A stretch of DNA of 64,000 nt from Sediminihabitans luteus (GCF_002797595.1 NZ_PGFE01000002.1:496001-560000), one strand, 5' to 3'; positions 34,002-42,185 are shown, counted from the first letter of the stretch. A program made the numbers and translations. The notes: a model not told the origin generated them from the letters alone.

Positions 34002-36368
34002 ATGAAGCGAAACCTGAGAGACATCTCCGTGACGCGCGCGGCTGCGTGGCGGCTGCGGGTCCTGGCCGAGCGGCTCTCGGGCGAGCGCCGCCGGCCCGCA
34101 CGCCGCCCCGGCGGGTCGTCGGACGACCTCGCGCTCACGCGCGCCGAGTGGCGCGACCAGGGCCCCACGCCCGCGCTGGTCGAGCGGGCCCGGTCGATGA
34201 GCCAGAACTCGGTCGCGTGGTCGGTGCTCCCGGCCCGGCTGTGGCTCGTGTTCGCGGGCGCGCTCGTCGAGGCGGGCGAGCACGAGCACGCGGAGCGGAT
34301 CGTGCGCACGTGGATGCGCCGCCGCGACGACGCCGACACGCTCGCGCTGTGCCTGCCCGTCGCGCAGTTCGCCCGCGACCTCGGCATCGGCGCGCGCCCG
34401 GTCGCGCGCGCGGCCGCCGCGGCCGACGTGCTCGCCGCGAACAGCGATGCCGACGTCGTCGGTGCGCTCGTGCGCCACGGCTCCGTCGCTGTCGTCGGCA
34501 ACGGCCCCGGCAACCTCGGCTCGGGACGCGGCGAGGAGATCGACGCGCACGACCTCGTGGTGCGGTTCAACAACTTCCCGCGCGGGTACGAGGCGGACTA
34601 CGGCTCCCGCACCGACGTGTGGGTTCGTGGGGCGCACCCGGACGTGCGCGACCGCGCCGGCATCGAGGACTTCTCGCTCGTGCTGTGGGAGATGGACGTG
34701 TTCCGCAACGTGCTCGAGCGGCCCGCGCACGGCGAGGTGCTGTACCGGGACACGCAGTTCGCGCCCGAGAAGATCGCGCACGTGGACACCCGCACCAAGG
34801 CCGCGCTGCGCTCGCGGTCGGGTCTGCTGCTGCCCACGAGCGGCGCGCAGCTGCTGTGGATGCTGCACGAGAGCCGTGGGTCGTTGCGCGACGTCGACGT
34901 GTACGGGTTCTCGACGGTCGACGGCACCGACGAGGTCGGGCACTACTTCGACGCGCTCGGGGACATGGGCACCCGGCACGACGTCTCGGGCGAGGGGGAG
35001 TTCCTGCGCGGGCTGCTCGCCGGCGTCGACCTGCCCGGCCCGGCGTCGTCCGCGGCCGGGCCCGGCGCGACGTCCGCCACCGACCCTGACGCCACCGACC
35101 GCGATGCCACCGACCACGATGCCGACGGCACCGTCGTGGTTGGGTGGGCGTACCGCCAGTACGACCCCGCGAACGGCAAGACTGGTGGGCCGGCCGGCGT
35201 GCTCGCGACCCAGCGCCTCGCGCTCGGGGACGACCTCGACGGTCGCCGGCTCGAGTACCGGTTCGACGACGGCGGCAAGGCTGAGCTCGCCGCACGGCTC
35301 GAGGTCCAGCTCACGGGCCTGAGCAGCAAGGTCGCCGACATCGTCCTGGGCGCCGAGGTGGTCCAGTGTGACCCGGACGTCGCCCGGTGGCGCGCCCAGG
35401 GGCGCACCCTGCTGTTCGTGTGCCACGACCTCGGGACGGCCTACGGCGCCCACCTGCTCGGCGTGCCCTACGTGCTCGTCTACCACCAGCAGGGCAGCAC
35501 CGTGCAGGAGATGCGGTCCAACGGGCGACGCCCCACCGCGCACGAGGAGCACGTCGCGCAGCGCCTCGAACGCGTCGTGCTCGAGAACGCGCAGCAGGTG
35601 TACTTCCCGAGCCTCGGCGCGCTCGAGACCTACCGCTCGACCGCCCGGATCGTGGACCCCGGCGCGATCGCGTTCGCCGACCGGGCGCTGCACAACACCG
35701 TGTCCGCCGTCGACCACGCCGAGGGTCAGGACCGCGCCGCCCAGCGCGCCGCGATCCGCCGTGAGCTCGACATCCCCGACGACGACGACGTGCAGGTGTT
35801 CGTCAGCGTCGGCGACTTCAACCACGACAAGGGCCTCGACCGGGTCCCGGACCTCCTCGACCGCTACGTGCGGCTCACCGGGCGCAAGGTGCTGTGGGTC
35901 GCGGTCGGCGGCGCGTCCGACCCGGCGCTCTTCGGGCGGCTGCGGGCCAAGCAGAAGAAGTGGCGCTTCGACGCACGCCTCGTGGGGGAGCGCATGACGC
36001 ACGACAAGCTCCTGGCTCTGCTCGACCTCGCCGACCACTACGTGATGCTGCACCGCAACGCGATCTTCGACCTCGCGACGCTCGAGGCGATGCGCGCCGG
36101 CAAGGCGCTCGTGCTCTCGCCCGTGGGCGGCAACCGCGAGGTCGACAAGGACTCCAACGTGCTGTTCGTGACCGACGAGACGCTCGACGACGCCTGCCGG
36201 GTGCTCGAGACCCGCGACCCGGTCGCCTGGGGCGAGCGCAACCGCCAGGTGTTCGACGAACACTTCAGCCTCGGCCGGTTCGCCGACAGCTACCGGGTGA
36301 TGATCGAGGAGAACCTCCGCGCGCTCGAACCCGCGACGAGCGAGCCGCTCGCGGCGGTCGCCTCGTGA
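34002..36368 (+). CDS. GT29 sialyltransferase-like / GT4-like fusion glycosyltransferase
   Basis: A 788-residue two-domain enzyme. Residues about 161-190 (VAVVGNGPGNLGSGRGEEID) match sialyl motif L of family GT29. Residues about 276-303 (LLPTSGAQLLWMLHE, VDVYGF) match motif S, and H314 (GHYFD) matches the very-short motif. After a linker of three ATDxD repeats, residues about 377-780 resemble a GT-B family 4 transferase (GWAYRQYDPANGKTGGPAGV, LEAMRAGKALVLSPVGGNRE). The first 150 residues are uncharacterised helices. It is coupled by GTGA to a pyruvyl transferase. Start ATG 34002 is uncertain; in-frame GTG codons lie upstream. Donor sugars are unknown. Confidence 0.75.
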   Translation: MKRNLRDISVTRAAAWRLRVLAERLSGERRRPARRPGGSSDDLALTRAEWRDQGPTPALVERARSMSQNSVAWSVLPARLWLVFAGALVEAGEHEHAERIVRTWMRRRDDADTLALCLPVAQFARDLGIGARPVARAAAAADVLAANSDADVVGALVRHGSVAVVGNGPGNLGSGRGEEIDAHDLVVRFNNFPRGYEADYGSRTDVWVRGAHPDVRDRAGIEDFSLVLWEMDVFRNVLERPAHGEVLYRDTQFAPEKIAHVDTRTKAALRSRSGLLLPTSGAQLLWMLHESRGSLRDVDVYGFSTVDGTDEVGHYFDALGDMGTRHDVSGEGEFLRGLLAGVDLPGPASSAAGPGATSATDPDATDRDATDHDADGTVVVGWAYRQYDPANGKTGGPAGVLATQRLALGDDLDGRRLEYRFDDGGKAELAARLEVQLTGLSSKVADIVLGAEVVQCDPDVARWRAQGRTLLFVCHDLGTAYGAHLLGVPYVLVYHQQGSTVQEMRSNGRRPTAHEEHVAQRLERVVLENAQQVYFPSLGALETYRSTARIVDPGAIAFADRALHNTVSAVDHAEGQDRAAQRAAIRRELDIPDDDDVQVFVSVGDFNHDKGLDRVPDLLDRYVRLTGRKVLWVAVGGASDPALFGRLRAKQKKWRFDARLVGERMTHDKLLALLDLADHYVMLHRNAIFDLATLEAMRAGKALVLSPVGGNREVDKDSNVLFVTDETLDDACRVLETRDPVAWGERNRQVFDEHFSLGRFADSYRVMIEENLRALEPATSEPLAAVAS
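35076..35120 (+). repeat. 15-bp tandem repeat encoding the interdomain linker
   Basis: Three 15-bp units beginning GCCACCGACC encode ATDPD, ATDRD and ATDHD. They lie exactly between the GT29-like and GT4-like domains. Slippage would change linker length in steps of five residues without breaking the frame. Confidence 0.8.
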
Positions 36369-37450
36369 AGCGCGCACTGTGGATCACGTGCGGGACCCGC
36401 GGCAACGCCGGCGACGCCCTGCTGCACGAGGTCACCCCCCGGCTCTTCGACGGACTCGTCGACCTCGACTTCCGTGCCGTGAGCGAACCCGCCTACCTGC
36501 GCCGCGGCGACACCCCCACCGACAACGTCGTGATCGGCCCCGGCGGGCTCTTCGTCCAGACCAACTCCTCACGGCACCTGCACGCCAAGCTCGCCAAGCA
36601 GTGGGACCGCTTCGAGTCCAAGAAGTTCTTCCTGTGGTCGACCGGCGTGCTCGAGCAGCCGTCCGACGCCGAGCTCCCCGCCGTGCGGCGCGTGACCGCA
36701 CGCGCACCCCGCATCGTCGTGCGCGCCACCAAGGAGGCCGAGCTCGTCCGCTCGATCGGACCCGTCACCTCACCCGAGTGGGCGCCCTGCGCCTCGCTGT
36801 TCACCGACCGGCTCCTCGACGTGCCCGACCGCACCCGCGACGTCGTCGTGCTCAACCTCGACTCGTTCCTGTTCACGCCGGACAACGCCGCCGACCACCC
36901 CCTGCGCCGGTTCGTCGACCACGCCCGCGCGCACGGGCTCGACGTGCGGTCCATGGTCAACGCCGCCGGCGACTTCAACCGATACCAGCTCGACATCGCA
37001 CCCCCGATCGAGATCGACGCCCGCCCCTTCGCCGACGCGCTCGACGACACCCTCGACGGCAAGGCGTTCCACCAGACCTACAACGCGGCGCTCGCGGACC
37101 ACCCCTCGTTCGGGGCGCGCTACACCGACTGCCGGTTCGCCTTCGGCAAGCGCCTGCACGGGTGGCTGCCGTTCCTGGCGTTCGACAAGCCTGCGGCGTT
37201 CGTCGGCATGGCGGCGCGGCGGGGGATGCCCCGCGACTACTTCGGCTCGGACGAGTTCCTGTGCGCGGTCCCGCGGCGCACCGGCATGTCGCGTCAGCAG
37301 CTCGAGACGATGGCCGACGCCATGATCGAGAAGCTCACGTACTTCATCGACCACGAGGACACGCTGACCAAGCAGATCGCCGAGCGGCGCGAGGAGCTGT
37401 GGCAGCAGCTCACGCGCCAGGCCGCGGGGTTCGCGGACGCTCTCGCCTGA
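36365..37450 (+). CDS. Polysaccharide pyruvyl transferase family protein
   Basis: A 361-residue protein of the family that moves pyruvate from phosphoenolpyruvate to form a ketal on surface sugars (CsaB-like). Features are CGTRGNAGDALLHEVTP at the N-terminus, NVVIGPGGLFVQT, FFLWSTGVLEQ, a PEWAPCASLF segment and KRLHGWLPFLAF with the conserved Arg-Leu-His-Gly. GTG 36365 overlaps the glycosyltransferase stop, so both are made together and probably act on the same glycan. Its 3' end overlaps the convergent kinase-like gene by 41 bp. Confidence 0.85.
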   Translation: MKRALWITCGTRGNAGDALLHEVTPRLFDGLVDLDFRAVSEPAYLRRGDTPTDNVVIGPGGLFVQTNSSRHLHAKLAKQWDRFESKKFFLWSTGVLEQPSDAELPAVRRVTARAPRIVVRATKEAELVRSIGPVTSPEWAPCASLFTDRLLDVPDRTRDVVVLNLDSFLFTPDNAADHPLRRFVDHARAHGLDVRSMVNAAGDFNRYQLDIAPPIEIDARPFADALDDTLDGKAFHQTYNAALADHPSFGARYTDCRFAFGKRLHGWLPFLAFDKPAAFVGMAARRGMPRDYFGSDEFLCAVPRRTGMSRQQLETMADAMIEKLTYFIDHEDTLTKQIAERREELWQQLTRQAAGFADALA

Positions 37451-37826
37451 GCCCTTGAACGGTCGGCGCTGCGGCGGACGGCGCGAGGGACGCGGCCACG
37501 GCGCGGGCGGTGTGCTGCGGCGTGCTGCCCGCGGTGAGCACGACCCCGGTCGCGACCTGGCGCGTCAGGGGCTCGTCGAGCCACCTGGCGAGGAAGTCGT
37601 GCCCATCCGCCGTCCAGGTGGTGCCCTTGGTCTCCAGGCACCGGCGCCGCAGCACCGCGTACGCGGCGTCCCGGTCCTGGCACGGCAGCACGAGGCGGAC
37701 GTCGGGGCAGGCGGCGAGCACGCGCGCGACCTCCCGGCCGTGGGCCGGGTCGGTGTACGACGTGTGACCCGCCCCGAGCGCGACGACCGCCCCGGGCGAC
37801 CGCGTCACGACGCGCCGCGCGCTCAC
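37410..37826 (-). CDS. Shikimate-kinase-like fragment lacking the P-loop
   Basis: A 138-residue frame that resembles the C-terminal two-thirds of small shikimate-kinase-like nucleotide kinases: VVALGAGHTSYTDPAHG, VRLVLPCQDRDAAYAVLRRRCLETKG, HDFLARWLDEPLTRQVATGVVLTAG. The ATP-binding P-loop and first strand are missing, and the intact MFS gene lies immediately upstream, so the missing part is not encoded nearby. GTG 37826 overlaps the MFS stop by four bases, suggesting it is still translated. It is either a 5'-truncated relic or a non-ATP-binding derivative. Confidence 0.55.
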   Translation of the reverse strand: MSARRVVTRSPGAVVALGAGHTSYTDPAHGREVARVLAACPDVRLVLPCQDRDAAYAVLRRRCLETKGTTWTADGHDFLARWLDEPLTRQVATGVVLTAGSTPQHTARAVAASLAPSAAAPTVQGLRRERPRTPRPGA

Positions 37827-39265
37827 GGTGCCTCGGGCGCCGGCGGGGCGTCGGCCGTCGGCACGGCGACGTCCCGCCGTCCGCCCACGCCCCGGCCCGC
37901 CGGAAAGCGCACGCCGAGCAGCAGCACCAGGCCGACGGCGATCACGGCCACGATGCCGAGGATCCCCCAGTACTGGGCCCCGCCGAGCGCGATCGCGGTC
38001 GAGAACGCCAGCGGCGCCAGGAAGCTCGCCGCGCGTCCCGTCGTCGCGTACAGGCCGAACGCCTCGGCCTCGGCGCCCGGGTCGCTCAACCGTGCCAGCA
38101 GCGCACGGCTCGCCGACTGCGCGGGCCCCACGAACGCCGTCAGCAGCAGCCCCCACACCCAGAACGCGCCCGCCCCGCCGTCGTGCAGCACGAACACCGC
38201 GACCCCCGCGACCACGAGGCCCACCAGGGCCACGACCACGACCCGGCGCGGACCGATCCGGTCGTCGAGCCAGCCCGCCGCGATCGTCGACGCCCCCGCG
38301 ACCAGGTTCGCCGCGATCGCGAACACGATCACCTCGCCCGCGTCGAACCCGAACGTGCCCGCCGCGATCACCGCCCCGAACGTGAACACCCCGGCCAGGC
38401 CGTCGCGGTACACGGCGCTCGCGACGAGGAACCACAGCGTCGAGCGGCGTGTGCGCCACAGCCGGGCCACGTCCCGACCCAGGCGCCGGTACGCGTCGAG
38501 CACCCCCGGGCGGGACCCCGAGGCGGCGGGCGTGCCCGGCGCGGGGGAGCTCACGCGCTCGGGCACCGCGAGCATGACCGGCACCGCGAACACCGCGAAC
38601 CACACCGCCGACAGCACGACCGACACCCGGATATCCATGCCGTCCTCGCCCGTGACGCCGAACCACCCGACGTCGGGGTCGATGAACCCCACGAACAGGA
38701 TCAGCAGCAGCACGATCCCGCCCACGTACCCCGCGCCCCACCCGATCCCCGAGACCCGACCGATCGTGCGCGGCGTCGAGATCTCCAGCAGCAGCGCGTT
38801 GTACGCGACCGACGCGAGCTCGAAGAACACGTTGCCCACCGACAGCAGCACCACGCCCAGGATCACCGCGTCCGCCCGCGACCCCGGCGTGGGGGACACC
38901 GCGAACATCGCCAGCATCGCCGCGACCGTCGCCGCCGTGTTGACGCCCAGCCACACCTTGCGCCGACCCTGCGCGTCCGCCAGCGCCCCCAGGGCCGGCG
39001 CGAGCACCGCGATCAGCGCACCCGCCGCCGTCAGCCCCCAGCCCAACCACTGCGTGTGCTGCGCCGTGACGGCGTCCGCGTCCGCACCCGCCTCGACGAA
39101 CGCGTCGGACGTCAACCACACCGTGAACACGAACGTCGTGACCACCGCGTTGAACGCCGCCGACCCCCAGTCCCACGCCGCCCACGCGATCACCCGCCCC
39201 CGGGCGGTACGACGACCCACGAGGGGTCCGGCAGTGGTCGGCGTCACATCAGCGTGGTCAGGCAC
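37823..39265 (-). CDS. MFS transporter, UMF1/Atg22-like
   Basis: A 480-residue protein with about 12 transmembrane helices. The start WAAWDWGSAAFNAVVTTFVF is the UMF1/Atg22 signature. A LADAQGRRKVWLG loop marks the MFS helix 2-3 motif, and a cytoplasmic loop of about 50 residues separates the halves. Family members export amino acids or peptides in fungi; bacterial substrates are unknown. GTG 39265 follows a TAGCAT -10 by six bases (leaderless). It is divergent from aroQ, 80 bp apart. Confidence 0.88.
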   Translation of the reverse strand: MPDHADVTPTTAGPLVGRRTARGRVIAWAAWDWGSAAFNAVVTTFVFTVWLTSDAFVEAGADADAVTAQHTQWLGWGLTAAGALIAVLAPALGALADAQGRRKVWLGVNTAATVAAMLAMFAVSPTPGSRADAVILGVVLLSVGNVFFELASVAYNALLLEISTPRTIGRVSGIGWGAGYVGGIVLLLILFVGFIDPDVGWFGVTGEDGMDIRVSVVLSAVWFAVFAVPVMLAVPERVSSPAPGTPAASGSRPGVLDAYRRLGRDVARLWRTRRSTLWFLVASAVYRDGLAGVFTFGAVIAAGTFGFDAGEVIVFAIAANLVAGASTIAAGWLDDRIGPRRVVVVALVGLVVAGVAVFVLHDGGAGAFWVWGLLLTAFVGPAQSASRALLARLSDPGAEAEAFGLYATTGRAASFLAPLAFSTAIALGGAQYWGILGIVAVIAVGLVLLLGVRFPAGRGVGGRRDVAVPTADAPPAPEAP

Positions 39266-39277
39266 CCGCGCATGCTA
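39266..39277 (-). promoter_or_regulatory. Leaderless-type promoter of MFS gene
   Basis: On the minus strand TAGCAT is followed by six bases and the GTG start. No ribosome site is present. This supports GTG 39265 as the true start. Confidence 0.5.
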
Positions 39278-39333
39278 GCCCCTGCAGACGTCCGCGCGGT
39301 GTCCATCACGGCCCCCGACGCGACCGATGGCCC

Positions 39334-39345
39334 TAGGCTGCACGC
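39334..39345 (+). promoter_or_regulatory. Leaderless-type promoter of aroQ
   Basis: TAGGCT (39334-39339) is followed by exactly six bases and ATG 39346, the arrangement seen before several other genes of this window. Confidence 0.6.
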
Positions 39346-39789
39346 ATGACCAGCGTGCTCCTGCTCAACGGACCCAACCTCGGACGCCTCGGCGTGCGCG
39401 AGCCCGACGTCTACGGCTCGACCTCCTACGCCGAGCTCGTCCGCCTCGCCGCCCGCTGGGGCGACGAGCACGACCTCGCCGTCGACGTGCGCCAGACCGA
39501 CGACGAGTCCGAGATCGTGCACTGGCTCCACGAGGCCGTCGACACCCGCGCCCACGTGATCATCAACCCCGCCGCGTTCACCCACTACTCCTACGCGATG
39601 CGCGACGCCGCCGCGCAGGTCACCAAGTCCGGCCTGCTCCTGGTCGAGGTCCACATCTCCAACCCCCACGCCCGCGAGACGTTCCGGCACACCTCCGTGA
39701 TCTCCGGGGTCGCGACCGGCACCATCGCCGGGTTCGGCCTCGGGTCGTACCGGCTCGCGGTCCAGGCGCTCGCGGACGCGCTCGCCTGA
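39346..39789 (+). CDS. aroQ: 3-dehydroquinate dehydratase, type II
   Basis: It removes water from 3-dehydroquinate, the step between AroB and AroE. The 147-residue enzyme has LLLNGPNLGRLGVREPDVYG (with catalytic Tyr in the following loop), QTDDESEIVHWLHEA, IINPAAFTHYSYAMRDA, VEVHISNPHARETFRHTSVIS and the C-terminal GFGLGSYRLAVQ. The substrate-binding Arg and His are present. It stands 14.7 kb from aroB because of the accessory insertion. Its stop codon touches the first palindrome of the next gene's operator. Confidence 0.97.
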   Translation: MTSVLLLNGPNLGRLGVREPDVYGSTSYAELVRLAARWGDEHDLAVDVRQTDDESEIVHWLHEAVDTRAHVIINPAAFTHYSYAMRDAAAQVTKSGLLLVEVHISNPHARETFRHTSVISGVATGTIAGFGLGSYRLAVQALADALA

Positions 39790-39837
39790 TCAAGCCCCAG
39801 TCCTTGATCGGCGCTGATCAAGGGTCTAGGGTTGATC
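39788..39837 (+). promoter_or_regulatory. Twin-palindrome operator and leaderless promoter of satD-like gene
   Basis: GATCAA-N10-TTGATC occurs twice, at 39788-39809 and 39816-39837, offset by 28 bp. The first copy extends to GATCAAG/CTTGATC. The -10 hexamer TAGGGT (39827-39832) is embedded in the second copy, and ATG 39839 follows the hexamer after six bases. A dimeric regulator bound to both copies would cover the promoter. The HTH-containing gene product downstream is the obvious candidate. Confidence 0.7.
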
Positions 39838-39838
39838 C

Positions 39839-40438
39839 ATGTTCGTCCTGACGATCGACCAGCGCGGCAGCACCCGGGCGCCCGACCGCGTGCCGGCGCT
39901 CCTCGCGACGATCGAGCGTGCGACGGGCGGCCGGGGCGTCGTCCTGCCGTTCGAGCGCACGGTGGGCGACGAGCTCCAGGGCCTGCTCGACGACGCGGCC
40001 GTCGTGCTCGACGTCGTCGCCGCGGTGCTGCGCGACGCCGCGTGGAGCCTCGGCCTCGGCATCGGTGCGGTCGCGACCCCGCTGCCCGCGAGCACGCGTG
40101 CAGCGACGGGGCCGGCGTACCTGCACGCACGCGAGGCCGTCGAACGCGCCAAGACCCGTGCCCCGACCGTTCCGCTCGCGGTGACCGGACCCGACGAGCG
40201 CGCCGCCGACGAGATCGAGGCGCTGCTGCGCCTGCTCGGCGCGGTGATCACCCGTCGCACGCCCGCGGGGTGGGAGGCTGTCGACGCGCTCGACCGCCTC
40301 GGCAGCCAGACGCAGGTCGCGACCCACCTCGGGATCAGCGACCAGGCGGTCAGCCAACGCCTGCGCGCCGCGCTGCGGGCCGAGGAGCGCGCCGTCAGAC
40401 CCCTCGCCACCCGCCTGCTGGAGGACGCCGACCGATGA
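39839..40438 (+). CDS. SatD-family protein with C-terminal helix-turn-helix
   Basis: A 199-residue protein. The N-terminal 140 residues match the SatD family: FVLTIDQRGSTRAPDRVPALL, FERTVGDELQGLLDDAA, IGAVATPLPASTRAATGPAYLHAREAVE. The C-terminus carries a helix-turn-helix, LGSQTQVATHLGISDQAVSQRLRAA, so it likely binds DNA. ATG 39839 is fixed by the leaderless promoter. It overlaps the next membrane gene by four bases, as SatD genes are often paired with a small membrane protein. The physiological role is unknown; autoregulation through the adjacent palindromes is inferred. Confidence 0.78.
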   Translation: MFVLTIDQRGSTRAPDRVPALLATIERATGGRGVVLPFERTVGDELQGLLDDAAVVLDVVAAVLRDAAWSLGLGIGAVATPLPASTRAATGPAYLHAREAVERAKTRAPTVPLAVTGPDERAADEIEALLRLLGAVITRRTPAGWEAVDALDRLGSQTQVATHLGISDQAVSQRLRAALRAEERAVRPLATRLLEDADR

Positions 40439-40863
40439 CCATCACCTGGACCTCGACGATCGTGACCGTGATCGCCCTCGCGGTGAGCGTCGCCGGGGGA
40501 GCGTGGCTCACGCCCGCCGTCCTGCGCGCCGCCGCCCGGGCGTCCGCCGACGAGGCCCCGCAGCGCACGACCTACGCGGAGTCGGAGGCCGCCGAGGAGG
40601 GCCCCACGGGGGCCGTCGCGGTGCAGGCGCTGCGCGGCGGCATGTGGGTCGGGCTGCTCGAACGCTTCGCCATCACCGGCAGCGTCCTGGCGGGGTTCCC
40701 GGCCGGGATCGCGGTCGTCGTCGCGATCAAGGGGCTCGGGCGCTACCCCGAGCTGCGCGACAACCCGGGCGCCTCGGAGCGGTTCGTGGTCGGCACGCTC
40801 GCCTCGGTCGTGTGGTCCGGGCTCGTGGGCTTCGGCGCGCTCGCGCTGATCGTGGTCCTGTGA
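40435..40863 (+). CDS. Membrane protein partner of SatD-like regulator
   Basis: A 142-residue protein. Helices are predicted at about 8-30, 75-98 and 120-142, with a cytoplasmic acidic loop (ADEAPQRTTYAESEAAEEGP) between the first two. The second helix region IAVVVAIKGLGRYPEL resembles small conserved membrane proteins found next to SatD genes. ATG 40435 overlaps the satD-like stop (ATGA). Function is unknown; coupling implies a shared role. Confidence 0.7.
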   Translation: MTITWTSTIVTVIALAVSVAGGAWLTPAVLRAAARASADEAPQRTTYAESEAAEEGPTGAVAVQALRGGMWVGLLERFAITGSVLAGFPAGIAVVVAIKGLGRYPELRDNPGASERFVVGTLASVVWSGLVGFGALALIVVL

Positions 40864-40877
40864 CCAGGCTCGTCGGC

Positions 40878-40883
40878 TAGACT
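40878..40883 (+). promoter_or_regulatory. -10 element (TAGACT) for efp
   Basis: TAGACT lies 15 bp after the upstream stop and would start a leader of about 165 bases before the efp GTG. No strong -35 is seen. efp-nusB are probably transcribed from here. Confidence 0.5.
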
Positions 40884-41055
40884 GGACGGAGTTTTGCGCG
40901 CCCCGGGACCCGTCGTGCCCGTGCGTGGGGCCCTCGCGTGCAGCCGCACGCACGAGCGTCCACGCGCGAGCGGTCGACCCGCGCGGGCGCCGCACAGGCG
41001 ACAGCCCGGGCGAGCGTGTGCTCGTCACCATCACGGACACGACAGGAAGATCGAC

Positions 41056-41619
41056 GTGGCAACGACCAACGACATCAAGAACGGCACCGTCCTGCGCATC
41101 GACGGTCAGCTCTGGACGATCATCGAGTTCCAGCACGTCAAGCCGGGCAAGGGCGGTGCGTTCGTGCGCACCAAGATGAAGAACGTGATCTCGGGCAAGC
41201 AGGTCGACAAGACCTTCAACGCGGGCCTCAAGATCGAGACCGCGAACGTCGACCGCCGCGACATGCAGTTCCTCTACAAGGACGGCGACGACTTCGTCGT
41301 CATGGACACCTCGACGTACGACCAGATCAACCTCCCGGCCGCGGTCGTGGGCGAGAACGAGAAGTACATGCTCGAGGGCGTCATGGTCACGGTCGCCTCG
41401 AACGACGGCACGCCGCTGTACACCGAGCTCCCCGCGTCGGTCGTGCTCGAGATCACCTACACCGAGCCGGGCCTGCAGGGCGACCGCTCGACCGGCGGCA
41501 CCAAGCCCGCGACGCTCGAGACCGGTGCCGAGATCCAGGTCCCGCTGTTCCTCGAGCAGGGCGTCAAGGTCAAGGTCGACACGCGTGACGGCTCGTACCT
41601 CGGCCGTGTGAACGACTGA
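41056..41619 (+). CDS. efp: Translation elongation factor P
   Basis: EF-P relieves ribosomes stalled at polyproline. The 187 residues form three beta-barrel domains. The KOW-like domain 1 has [12 protein letters not shown], whose loop lysine K32 reaches the peptidyl-transferase centre. The central OB domain ([19 protein letters not shown]) and the C-terminal OB domain ([14 protein letters not shown]) are complete. AGGAAGA precedes GTG 41056. The loop is the lysine type. Confidence 0.97.
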   Translation: MATTNDIKNGTVLRIDGQLWTIIEFQHVKPGKGGAFVRTKMKNVISGKQVDKTFNAGLKIETANVDRRDMQFLYKDGDDFVVMDTSTYDQINLPAAVVGENEKYMLEGVMVTVASNDGTPLYTELPASVVLEITYTEPGLQGDRSTGGTKPATLETGAEIQVPLFLEQGVKVKVDTRDGSYLGRVND

Positions 41620-41620
41620 C

Positions 41621-42037
41621 GTGGGCGCTCGCACCAAGGCGCGCAAGCGCGCCCTCGACGTCCTCTTCGAGGCCGACCAGCGCAAGGTCGACGCCGGCAC
41701 GCTGCTGGCCGACCGCCTGGTCGAGCCCGGCACCGAGGCGTCGCTGCCCCAGTACGCGGTCGAGCTCGTCGAGGGCGTGCTCGAGCGCCGCGAGCGCATC
41801 GACGAGCTGCTCGAGACGTACTCGCACGGCTGGACGATCGACCGCATGCCGTCGGTCGACCGGGCGCTGCTGCGCATCGGCACGTGGGAGGTCCTCTACA
41901 ACGACGACGTGCCCGACGCGGTCGCGATCGACGAGGCCGTCGACCTGGCCCGTGCGCTCTCGACGGACGACTCGCCGGACTTCGTCAACGGCCTCCTGGG
42001 CCGGATCCTGGACCTCAAGCCGACGCTGCTCGGCTGA
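41621..42037 (+). CDS. nusB: Transcription antitermination factor NusB
   Basis: NusB binds BoxA RNA with S10 in rRNA antitermination. The 138-residue helical protein begins GARTKARKRALDVLFEADQR and contains VEGVLERRERIDELLETYS, MPSVDRALLRIGTWEVLY and AIDEAVDLARALSTDDSPDFVNGLLG. It starts with GTG one base after the efp stop, so the two are coupled. A terminator hairpin follows. Confidence 0.95.
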   Translation: MGARTKARKRALDVLFEADQRKVDAGTLLADRLVEPGTEASLPQYAVELVEGVLERRERIDELLETYSHGWTIDRMPSVDRALLRIGTWEVLYNDDVPDAVAIDEAVDLARALSTDDSPDFVNGLLGRILDLKPTLLG

Positions 42038-42054
42038 GTCCCGCCCGTGCCGCC

Positions 42055-42095
42055 GGCCCGGACGACGTCGCCCCACTGGGTGCGTCGTCCGGGCC
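42055..42095 (+). terminator. Terminator hairpin after nusB
   Basis: GGCCCGGACGAC (42055-42066) pairs perfectly with GTCGTCCGGGCC (42084-42095), a 12-bp stem with a 17-base loop. It separates efp-nusB from the pyrimidine operon. Confidence 0.7.
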
Positions 42096-42185
42096 GTCCG
42101 CGTCCCGCGCCGGGTCGCCGACGGGTGTGACCGATCTCGCCGCCCGGATGCCGGGACACCGCCGGGCCCCGCGACCCCGCGGGGT

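Noticed and set aside
37410-39185. Extension of the kinase-like fragment upstream through the MFS gene
   Set aside because: The longer frame lies wholly out of frame over a well-conserved MFS gene and contains no P-loop.
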